Shown here: one piece after another, positions 42,633 through 49,556 of the stretch
Layout: the number at the start of each line of letters is the position of its first letter
How positions within the stretch are numbered: the stretch's first letter is position 1
From: Clostridia bacterium
GTDB lineage: Bacteria > Bacillota > Clostridia > Oscillospirales > CAG-272
Length of the DNA stretch: 54,664 nt
Direction of reading: 5' to 3'
Assembly: GCA_017547655.1 (NCBI GenBank)
Contig: JAFYPF010000036.1
Coordinates: 1 to 54,664 of the forward strand
Program-made: the position numbers and the translations under genes
Notes under the pieces: model-generated
What the model was told of the DNA's origin: nothing
Seen by the model: only the letters and a program-made list of their open reading frames with translations
The model's database searches: none

Positions 42633-43475
42633 TCAGTTAGTCTTATTTGAGAAATATTTTTTAACGAGTATAGCAATAATTATAAGCGCTGCGGCAAAAG
42701 ATAAGTCGGAGAGCATTAACGTCGGATTCATTGTGCTCGCAGATGAGAGTGCGGATATAGCGTAAAATACTCCGAAAACTATAAGCCATACTTGTGCTTT
42801 TGATACCTTTTGAATCTGCTCGGTCGGCATACCCATATTCAAATATATCGATTTTACGAATTTGTGTATGGACTTTCTGCCGATTATATTAAGCACAATT
42901 ATAATAATTCCTATTACGGATATAACAATGCCTATAAAACCTGCAAAAGATGCTATGTACTGCGAGAACAGTTCAACAATCTCGCTTCCGCCCGTTGTTT
43001 CAAGCTCCTTGTAAAACAAATCAAGCATCTCTTTGTTTGACGTAATCGTTGTAAACAAAAACGAGAAAAACAATCCGAAGATGATAAAAAGTACACCTAA
43101 AACGTTGTTAAGTATATACGATGCATAAACCGTTCCGCTTATATTTCTTATGTGAGAGGGGGTAAGTGTATTGTTTTTTGCCTGTGTGTATGCAACCCAT
43201 AAAAATACAGCCAAAAATATTCTGATTAAAGGAAGTCCTAAATTGAGGATTGACAGTCCGCAACATACGCTTACAAGAACACAAACTGCCAAGAAAAGCT
43301 TGTCTTTTAATGCGATTGTTATTGTGTGTTCGGGTTGGGGTGTTGGTTGTTCATAGGAATATTCCGATTGAGGGGGGGAATAAAAATCCTGCTCCTTCTT
43401 CTCGATAGCTGTCCCGCATTGTGGGCAATATTGATAATCCTTTGCGCTTTCAAAACCGCAATAACTACATTTCAT
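42633..43475 (-). CDS. Zinc-ribbon membrane protein of unknown function
   Basis: A 280-residue protein. The N-terminus is a zinc ribbon (MKCSYCGFES, then YCPQCGTAIEKK), followed by a short polar linker and about six hydrophobic segments (LFLAVCVLVSVCCGLSILNL through LSDLSFAAALIIIAILV). No catalytic motif was recognised. Such zinc-ribbon plus membrane proteins are common in Clostridia and are generally uncharacterised. The ATG at 43475 follows AGGAGG. It is transcribed away from the FAD dehydrogenase gene. Confidence 0.8.
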   Translation of the reverse strand: MKCSYCGFESAKDYQYCPQCGTAIEKKEQDFYSPPQSEYSYEQPTPQPEHTITIALKDKLFLAVCVLVSVCCGLSILNLGLPLIRIFLAVFLWVAYTQAKNNTLTPSHIRNISGTVYASYILNNVLGVLFIIFGLFFSFLFTTITSNKEMLDLFYKELETTGGSEIVELFSQYIASFAGFIGIVISVIGIIIIVLNIIGRKSIHKFVKSIYLNMGMPTEQIQKVSKAQVWLIVFGVFYAISALSSASTMNPTLMLSDLSFAAALIIIAILVKKYFSNKTN

Positions 43476-43505
43476 GGTAGTACCTCCTTGTGTATTCTGA
43501 AAAAA

Positions 43506-43534
43506 GTATAACAAAATTACATAAAAATTGCAAT
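43506..43534 (-). promoter_or_regulatory. Promoter of the zinc-ribbon membrane protein gene
   Basis: On the minus strand, TTGCAA (43534-43529) and TATACT (43511-43506) with 17 bp spacing. Confidence 0.7.
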
Positions 43535-43570
43535 AATTTTTTCGTAAATATGGAAATATTTTTATGAATA

Positions 43571-43579
43571 TGTTATAAT
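43571..43579 (+). promoter_or_regulatory. Extended -10 for the FAD dehydrogenase gene
   Basis: TGTTATAAT at 43571-43579, an extended -10 element; the -35 region is weak (TGGAAA at about 43551). Confidence 0.55.
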
Positions 43580-43624
43580 TGCTTTATGGTGAAATAATAA
43601 ATATATTGCCAGAGGGAGAAAAAA

Positions 43625-44995
43625 ATGAAGTATGATGTTATAATAGTAGGTGCAGGTCCGGGGGGAATATTTGCAGCTTACGAGTTAATGCAGTTAAATA
43701 AAAATCTTAAAGTGGCGGTTTTTGAGGCTGGACACGCTTTGGATAAAAGATTTTGTCCCATTGACGGAAAAAAGATAAAGAGCTGTATCGGTTGCAAAAG
43801 CTGTTCAATAATGAGCGGATTTGGCGGTGCCGGCGCTTTTTCTGACGGTAAATATAATATTACAAACGATTTCGGCGGAACATTGTACGAATATATAGGC
43901 AAGAAAAATGCGCTTGACCTTATGAACTATATAGACGATATAAACGTGCGTTATGGCGGCGAGGGGACGAAGCTATATACGACGGCGGGGACACGTTTTA
44001 AGACTATATGTATTCAGCACGATCTGCATTTGCTTGACGCGTCGGTTCGTCATCTCGGAACGGATATTAACTATATCGTTCTTGAAAACTTATACAACTA
44101 TCTCAAAACGCAGGTTGAGTTTTTCTTTGATACGCCCGTAAACACCGTTGAACGCTTGGAAAACGCATATAGGGTTGTTTGCAATGACAAGTCTTACGTA
44201 TGTGAAAAGTGTATCATAAGCGTTGGTCGAATCGGAAGTAAGTGGATGGAAAAGGTATGTCGAGAGCTTGACATTCCCACCAAGTCCAATCGTGTTGATA
44301 TAGGCGTCAGAGTTGAGCTTCCTGCGGCGGTATTTGCTCACCTTACCGACGAATTATACGAAAGCAAGATAGTGTACAGAACCGAAAAATACGGCGACAG
44401 GGTGAGAACGTTCTGTATGAACCCCAAAGGCGCTGTAGTTAACGAAAATACCAACGGTATCATAACCGTCAACGGTCACAGCTACGAGGATCCCGAAAAG
44501 CAGACCGAGAATACCAACTTTGCGCTTTTGGTAGCGAAGCATTTTTCGGAGCCCTTTAAGGATTCAAACGGCTACGGCGAGAGTATCGCAAGGTTGAGCA
44601 ATATGCTTGGCGGCGGTGTAATCGTACAGAGATTCGGTGACTTGATAAGAGGCCGCCGTTCAACGCCAAACCGTATAGAAGAGGCGTTTATCACACCTAC
44701 GCTTAATGCAACCCCCGGAGACTTGAGCCTTGTATTGCCGAAGAGAATACTTGACGGCATAATTGAAATGATATTTGCGCTTGACAAGGTTGCGCCCGGT
44801 ACTGCAAACGATGATACGCTTCTTTACGGAGTCGAGGTTAAGTTCTACAATATGGAAGTTGAGGTTAACGAAAAGCTTGAAACGAAGTACGACGGACTCT
44901 ATATAATCGGCGACGGAAGCGGTATAACACATTCACTTTCACACGCATCTGCAAGCGGCGTACACGTCGCAAGAAATATTGCAGGTAAAGAATAA
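43625..44995 (+). CDS. FAD-dependent dehydrogenase (COG2509-like)
   Basis: A 456-residue flavoprotein. The dinucleotide-binding motif is VGAGPGGIFAAYEL at residues ~7-20, followed by an acidic strand end (AVFEAG). A cysteine cluster (RFCPIDGKKIKSCIGCKSC) precedes the GFGGAGAFSDGKYN loop, which is characteristic of this uncharacterised family. The C-terminal GLYIIGDGSGITHSLSHASA is the second FAD-contacting motif. The substrate is unknown. Single gene with its own promoter and a bidirectional terminator. Confidence 0.88.
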   Translation: MKYDVIIVGAGPGGIFAAYELMQLNKNLKVAVFEAGHALDKRFCPIDGKKIKSCIGCKSCSIMSGFGGAGAFSDGKYNITNDFGGTLYEYIGKKNALDLMNYIDDINVRYGGEGTKLYTTAGTRFKTICIQHDLHLLDASVRHLGTDINYIVLENLYNYLKTQVEFFFDTPVNTVERLENAYRVVCNDKSYVCEKCIISVGRIGSKWMEKVCRELDIPTKSNRVDIGVRVELPAAVFAHLTDELYESKIVYRTEKYGDRVRTFCMNPKGAVVNENTNGIITVNGHSYEDPEKQTENTNFALLVAKHFSEPFKDSNGYGESIARLSNMLGGGVIVQRFGDLIRGRRSTPNRIEEAFITPTLNATPGDLSLVLPKRILDGIIEMIFALDKVAPGTANDDTLLYGVEVKFYNMEVEVNEKLETKYDGLYIIGDGSGITHSLSHASASGVHVARNIAGKE

Positions 44996-44997
44996 TA

Positions 44998-45036
44998 AAA
45001 ACACCCGATATGCAAAGCCATATCGGGTGTGAATTT
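44998..45036. terminator. Bidirectional terminator between the FAD dehydrogenase gene and murI
   Basis: A perfect 12-bp stem (ACACCCGATATG with its complement at 45019-45030) with A-rich bases to the left and a T run to the right, serving the converging genes. Confidence 0.9.
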
Positions 45037-45807
45037 TTATCTGTTCAAAAGGAAGTAGGTGAGGTCCATTATTTCTTTTGAGCCGAGAGTATTTATAATG
45101 TGAAGTTCGCCTTTTTGCGTTTGGTCGTTGAGCATATCGATAGCTTCAAGACGGCGTCTGGTTTCTCTTGCCGTTCCGCTGCCGCCGTCAAAAATAACAG
45201 CCTTATGGTCAAACGCCTTGCTTACAGCCTCTTTTATGTGTGGGTAGTGGGTACAGCCGAGTACGACCGAGTCAACCTTTAGATATTTAAAGGGAGCAAA
45301 TATTTCTTTCAGATGCTCGTCGAGCTCGGGGCCTTCAACTATACCTCTTTCAATAAGCTTTACGAGGTTAGGGCAGGGGAGAGCAATTATATTAGCATCA
45401 CTGTCATAACGGCGCGCAAGCTCGTCAAACTTGTCTTGAGAAAGCGTTAATGGCGTTGCCATAACGATAACGGTCGGGTGTATTTTATAGAGAACAGCAG
45501 GTTTAACCGCAGGTTCAATACCGATTATTGGAATATCGGGATATTGTTCGCGAAGAGAGGCGGCGGCTACGCTTGTTGCTGTGTTACAAGCAATAACAAT
45601 TGCTTTAGCACCCTTTTCGAGTAGTATATCGGCATTCTTTTTTGTGAGTTCTCTAATCTGATCAGCACTTTTTGTGCCATAGGGGGCATTTATAGAGTCG
45701 CCGTAGTATATATAATTTTCATTCGGCAACAAAGCCATAAGCTCTTTGAGAACGCTTATTCCTCCGACACCCGAGTCAAACACGGCGATAGGATCTGTCT
45801 TTTTCAT
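45037..45807 (-). CDS. murI: Glutamate racemase
   Basis: A 256-residue cofactor-independent racemase making D-glutamate for peptidoglycan. The two catalytic cysteines lie in VIACNTATSVAA and VLGCTHYPHI, and the substrate loop is AVFDSGVGGISVL with YYGDSINAPYG. The ATG at 45807 lies nine bases after GGTGG; a TTG three codons upstream is less likely. It has a dedicated promoter. Confidence 0.96.
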   Translation of the reverse strand: MKKTDPIAVFDSGVGGISVLKELMALLPNENYIYYGDSINAPYGTKSADQIRELTKKNADILLEKGAKAIVIACNTATSVAAASLREQYPDIPIIGIEPAVKPAVLYKIHPTVIVMATPLTLSQDKFDELARRYDSDANIIALPCPNLVKLIERGIVEGPELDEHLKEIFAPFKYLKVDSVVLGCTHYPHIKEAVSKAFDHKAVIFDGGSGTARETRRRLEAIDMLNDQTQKGELHIINTLGSKEIMDLTYFLLNR

Positions 45808-45845
45808 CCGGAACAACCACCTTTTTAGGATTATTGTATAACTGT

Positions 45846-45874
45846 ATTATATCATACAATTATATTACAGTCAA
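45846..45874 (-). promoter_or_regulatory. murI promoter
   Basis: On the minus strand, TTGACT (45874-45869) and TATAAT (45851-45846) with 17 bp spacing. Confidence 0.8.
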
Positions 45875-45915
45875 TCGGGAAATAAACAAAACAGACTGTC
45901 TCAAATGTTTTTTTC

Positions 45916-46836
45916 TTAAAGATATTTCTCTTTTGTCTCTTTAAGAGCCTCAATAAACTTGCAATCAAGATTAGTCAGCTTATAACCGCTCTTATAAATA
46001 AGCACGTCTTTATAAACCCTCGTATTATCCACACATTTTTTCTGAACAAGGTTATAAGCCTTAAGCTTTTCGGGCGACGTAGGCGACACCCACATAAACG
46101 TCTCGTGGTTTTTCGAAAGCAGGTCTACCTGACTTGCTCTTTCAAAAATGAAAATACGCCTGTTTATGTTGTTGGGCAATTCTTCTTTTACTACCCTTGA
46201 AAGCGGGAGCGAGGGAACAAACGGGTCCGCGTGGGCAATTTCGATAAACTCAACAAGGTCTTTGTATGTTATATTCTCTTTTTTTGCAAGAGGGTTATTT
46301 GCGCTCATAAGAAGAGAATAAGTGAACTTCGTTACCATTTCGCCGACCAAGTCTTTTTCTTTCATCATTTCCTTAAAGTACTTGTCGTAGTTTTCTGCGT
46401 AACGGATTATACCGAGCTTATAGTCTCTCTCGGTGAGGTTGTGTATAGTTCTTTGAGAGTTGGTTTCCTTGTAAAAAACCTCGACGGATTCTTTACCGAG
46501 AGTGTTTGAAAAGTTAACGAAAGCTTCGGAAATATAGTTAGCTCTCGGAACGGATATAGAAAACTTTTTCTTTTTCTCGGTGTTTTCGCGATATATCTTT
46601 TCGACCTCGTCGATTTGACTGAGTATGCTTTTTGCATAGTTCATAAACTCTTCGCCCTCAAGCGTAAGAGTCATACCCTTTGCAGTTCTTTCGAATATAG
46701 TAATACCGAGTCCCGTTTCAAGCTCTTTAATAGAACGGCTGATATTGGGTACAGCGATAAGTAATGCTTCGGAGGCTTTGCTGAGTGAACCGGCTTTTGC
46801 AACCTCGTATGCGTATTTCATGTGCAATATGTTCAT
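45916..46836 (-). CDS. LysR-family transcriptional regulator
   Basis: A 306-residue regulator. The winged helix-turn-helix is at residues ~6-65 (YAYEVAKAGSLSKASEALLI, then ISRSIKELETGLGITIFERT), and the effector-binding domain follows. LysR proteins usually respond to a small metabolite and often control a neighbouring gene. Here the adjacent unit, on the same strand and upstream, is the cyclodeaminase-family/DUF89 pair, which makes it a possible target, but the regulator is separately transcribed and not divergent. Effector unknown. Confidence 0.92.
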   Translation of the reverse strand: MNILHMKYAYEVAKAGSLSKASEALLIAVPNISRSIKELETGLGITIFERTAKGMTLTLEGEEFMNYAKSILSQIDEVEKIYRENTEKKKKFSISVPRANYISEAFVNFSNTLGKESVEVFYKETNSQRTIHNLTERDYKLGIIRYAENYDKYFKEMMKEKDLVGEMVTKFTYSLLMSANNPLAKKENITYKDLVEFIEIAHADPFVPSLPLSRVVKEELPNNINRRIFIFERASQVDLLSKNHETFMWVSPTSPEKLKAYNLVQKKCVDNTRVYKDVLIYKSGYKLTNLDCKFIEALKETKEKYL

Positions 46837-46893
46837 ATTGTTTCTCCTTTGTAGCTAAATCGCTTTACCTAAAAGTAAGTATTAGTGCTTTTC

Positions 46894-46922
46894 ATTCTAC
46901 AGTATGGTCTCAAATTTGTCAA
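46894..46922 (-). promoter_or_regulatory. Promoter of the LysR gene
   Basis: On the minus strand, TTGACA (46922-46917) and TAGAAT (46899-46894) with 17 bp spacing. Confidence 0.8.
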
Positions 46923-46964
46923 TAAATTTTTCGATATTAGTACTATCAATTAAAAAAAACACAC

Positions 46965-46994
46965 AAAAAAGCCCCATATTATGTTAAATATGGG
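46965..46994 (-). terminator. Terminator after the DUF89 gene
   Basis: CCCATATT (46973-46980) pairs with AATATGGG (46987-46994), and six A on the left give a U run on the minus strand. Confidence 0.8.
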
Positions 46995-47015
46995 ACTTTA
47001 TAACGGCAACATGCT

Positions 47016-47906
47016 TCAATTCATTCTTAAGTCATTCAGCAGCATAGGCGTAAACTTTGGAACCCTATATCTATCCGCAAAAAGCTGACACTTGCACAAA
47101 AACATATAATAAACGTTTCTTTGGCAATATCTCATAGTTTCAAAATTGCCTTGACCTTTTGCGATAACAACGTCGGCGAAATCGATAATTTGCCTTGCCT
47201 CATCGGAAATCTTATCAATACAGGTTCCCGCAACGTTTGAGCCGTTGGGCGTAACGTTTGCGATTCTGTCGAGTCTAACCTGCATAGCATCATCAATAGT
47301 CGCATCGTTGAGTACGGGAGCACCTCTGACGATAATTTGCAATTCAACGTTGGGATATTCCTTTTTTATCCTTGACATAAAGAGCTTGTCAAGGGCTATT
47401 TCTCCACAATTGTCGGTAATAAATACAAGCTTTTTTGCATTTGAAAGGTCATCCTTTAGGTTTTCGAATTCAACGTTGTCGAATTTTATATCCGATGCAA
47501 TTTTAAGCATTTCCTTGAGTTTGTTTTCATCTACGCTGTCCATAGCGCCGAAGTCGATATAGTTGCCGAGCATAGAGTAACACATAGCAAGTCTAAAGCT
47601 GTCGTTTGACCTTTCAATATTGCAAGACAAGTCTTTCCCGAGGCTGTCCATAAGCGCATTGTAATACCTTTTCAGCTCTGTATAATCTTCTGATTTGCCG
47701 AACATTTTCTTTTGGAGAGAGGTTATTTCTGCAACAATTTCGGGAGCGCTGACGGTGGGCTCGGTCTCGGATATAATCTTTAATATCTTCTGAAAATATT
47801 CAATTTTCGTATTCTCGTCCATTTCGCAGGGAAGTTGGTTCAAATACTTGTTCAAAAGGCACCTAATGCATTCCGAACTGATTCTTATAACGTTATTTTT
47901 TTGCAT
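47016..47906 (-). CDS. DUF89/ARMT1-like metal-dependent phosphatase
   Basis: A 296-residue member of the DUF89 family, whose studied members are metal-dependent damage-control phosphatases acting on sugar or cofactor phosphates. The N-terminal ISSECIRCLLNKYLNQLP has a CxxC pair common in prokaryotic members. The catalytic motifs are FITDNCGEIALDKL (Asp and Asn) and DVVIAKGQGNFETM, with the middle segment VRGAPVLNDATIDDA. Twenty bases downstream of the cyclodeaminase-family gene and read on the same strand, so the two probably function together; substrate unknown. Confidence 0.85.
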   Translation of the reverse strand: MQKNNVIRISSECIRCLLNKYLNQLPCEMDENTKIEYFQKILKIISETEPTVSAPEIVAEITSLQKKMFGKSEDYTELKRYYNALMDSLGKDLSCNIERSNDSFRLAMCYSMLGNYIDFGAMDSVDENKLKEMLKIASDIKFDNVEFENLKDDLSNAKKLVFITDNCGEIALDKLFMSRIKKEYPNVELQIIVRGAPVLNDATIDDAMQVRLDRIANVTPNGSNVAGTCIDKISDEARQIIDFADVVIAKGQGNFETMRYCQRNVYYMFLCKCQLFADRYRVPKFTPMLLNDLRMN

Positions 47907-47926
47907 AATATTTTTCCCGATGTTAT

Positions 47927-49027
47927 TTACATAAGCCCGAGTCCCTTTGCAACGATAGTTATAAAGTCTTGAACGTTTGTAACCATTGTAGTTGCGGAAA
48001 GGCTTCCTCTGTCGAGTAGCTTGTTTACAACGAATTCGTCTATATCAATGGTATAAAGATATACAGGTCTAATTGTTCCGTCTTCGGTAACTCTGAAAGA
48101 TGGAGTCATATTGCCCGTCGCTATAGTGTGAAGCATAGTTGCAAGACAGATAACCGTAGTAGATTTTCTTACCATATTACGCATAGCGGTCTGTCCTGCG
48201 TACGCGTCGCCGATAACCTCGGGCAAAGGTCCGTCGTCTCTTATTGAGCCGGTAAGAACAAAGGGAACGTTATGCTTTACACAGCCGTACATAATACCGT
48301 CTTTTATGTTATAATCTTCAACAAACTTATGGATAGAGCCGCTTCTTCTGACTCTGTTAATAACGTCAAGGTGATTATAGTGACCGTTTGGAACGGAGTG
48401 TTGAGTGTATATATCCTGACCTAACGCCGTATGAAGCAAGCTGCCCTCAAGGTCGTGTGTCGCAAGTGCGTTGCCCGCCATAACCCCGTGAACGTAACCG
48501 TTTTCAACGAGCGCTTGCATAGCTTTTCTTGCATCATAGTCGAAAGAGAATGCAGGTCCCATTACCCAAATAATATTGCCGTGTTCCTTTTCGTGCTTCA
48601 GAAGCTCAAAGAGGTTGTCGTAATCTCTTGCATAAGAGGTTTCTCTGCTTCTGCCCTGACGAAATACAAACTTATCGTCATTGGAGTTAGCCGATTCGTC
48701 AACGAATCCGTGTGTGTGAACGAAGATACCTTCCTCGCCCTTTTCTGTTCTGCCGAGAATAACCTTGTCGCCTTTCTTTATGTTACGGTTTTCTACAATG
48801 TAAAGAATGCCGTCATCGCCGATAACCACACTTGAGTCCATACGGCTGTCTGCGGCAAGAGTCCATTTACCGTTAATCTTAAAATATTCGGGATACATAG
48901 ACGTGCTGTGGAAGCCCTCGGGAGCAACTCCGTCTGCCTCTGCCGTTTCGAAAATAACGTCAGGGGCATTTTTCAGTTCTTGTGCGCTGAAATCGGGGTG
49001 GTTGTATTTCGGAAGCTGAAAACTCAT
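47927..49027 (-). CDS. LOR/SDH-domain protein, TIGR00300-type ornithine cyclodeaminase family
   Basis: A 366-residue protein resembling the LOR/SDH conserved-domain family, to which archaeal ornithine cyclodeaminase and the C-terminal part of cyanobacterial ArgZ/AgrE belong. Recognisable segments are MAGNALATHDLEGSLLHTAL, GHYNHLDVINRVRRSGSI and VLTGSIRDDGPLPEVIGDAY, followed by TTVICLATMLHTIATGNM. The family reaction would convert ornithine to proline and ammonia with NAD, but activity here is inferred from resemblance alone. It is first in a two-gene unit with DUF89, with its own promoter. Confidence 0.72.
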   Translation of the reverse strand: MSFQLPKYNHPDFSAQELKNAPDVIFETAEADGVAPEGFHSTSMYPEYFKINGKWTLAADSRMDSSVVIGDDGILYIVENRNIKKGDKVILGRTEKGEEGIFVHTHGFVDESANSNDDKFVFRQGRSRETSYARDYDNLFELLKHEKEHGNIIWVMGPAFSFDYDARKAMQALVENGYVHGVMAGNALATHDLEGSLLHTALGQDIYTQHSVPNGHYNHLDVINRVRRSGSIHKFVEDYNIKDGIMYGCVKHNVPFVLTGSIRDDGPLPEVIGDAYAGQTAMRNMVRKSTTVICLATMLHTIATGNMTPSFRVTEDGTIRPVYLYTIDIDEFVVNKLLDRGSLSATTMVTNVQDFITIVAKGLGLM

Positions 49028-49080
49028 TATAATTAACCTCGCTTTTTTGGGTGAATTTCAAAATAAAAATTATCTTTAAA

Positions 49081-49109
49081 ATTGTACCATTTTGGCGAAT
49101 AAAAGTCAA
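49081..49109 (-). promoter_or_regulatory. Promoter of the cyclodeaminase-family/DUF89 unit
   Basis: On the minus strand, TTGACT (49109-49104) and TACAAT (49086-49081) with 17 bp spacing. A 56-base leader follows. Confidence 0.75.
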
Positions 49110-49161
49110 CAGTAAAGTATGACAAATTTTGTAGAAATAAAAAGTTACGGTCATTCCTTTT

Positions 49162-49241
49162 CGTAGCCGAGAAATCTCTCCTTCAGTCTCGCATTCGCTC
49201 GACAGCTTCTTCGTTAGAGGAAGCCGAGACGAAGTAAAGTG
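49162..49241. repeat. Dispersed repeat, inverse copy of the one near tRNA-Ser
   Basis: 49217-49239 is the exact reverse complement of 42100-42122. The block also contains CTTCTTCGTTAGAGGAAG, a hairpin of the same type as at 42117-42134, and GTCTCGCATTCGCTCGAC. It fills the space between the 45-residue membrane protein gene and the cyclodeaminase promoter. Confidence 0.6.
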
Positions 49242-49263
49242 TTTGTTTAAAGTTTACACAAAC

Positions 49264-49289
49264 AAAAAACCACTCATATTGAGTGGTTT
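49264..49289 (-). terminator. Terminator of the 45-residue protein gene
   Basis: ACCACTCA and TGAGTGGT pair around ATAT, with an A run on the left (U run on the minus strand). Confidence 0.8.
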
Positions 49290-49308
49290 CAGTTTTAAAT
49301 ATTGTAGA

Positions 49309-49446
49309 TTAAAAATAACTGATAAGATTGAAAATCATAGCAAATACGCCGAGGAGCATAAGACCGCCCATAACACCGGATACAATTCTGATAATAAGCT
49401 TATCTTTGTCAGCTTTCGACATCTTTTTCTTCTTGGAGTTTTCCAT
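49309..49446 (-). CDS. 45-residue single-pass membrane protein
   Basis: A small protein with a lysine-rich N-terminus (MENSKKKKMSKADKDKL) and one hydrophobic helix to the C-terminus (VMGGLMLLGVFAMIFNLISY). GAGGTG lies six bases before the ATG, a promoter lies ~65 bases upstream, and a terminator follows, so it is very probably a real gene. It resembles the small DUF4044-type membrane proteins of Firmicutes in size and layout, but I cannot confirm the family. Function unknown. Confidence 0.72.
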   Translation of the reverse strand: MENSKKKKMSKADKDKLIIRIVSGVMGGLMLLGVFAMIFNLISYF

Positions 49447-49511
49447 TTTTTCACCTCAATTTATATAAGTATAACGTAAAAAACGATAACAACTTACATT
49501 CGTCTAATGTA

Positions 49512-49540
49512 ATTATATCACAACATTAGCAAATATACAA
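49512..49540 (-). promoter_or_regulatory. Promoter of the 45-residue protein gene
   Basis: On the minus strand, TTGTAT (49540-49535) and TATAAT (49517-49512) with 17 bp spacing. Confidence 0.7.
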
Positions 49541-49556
49541 CCCCTAAATTTTATTT

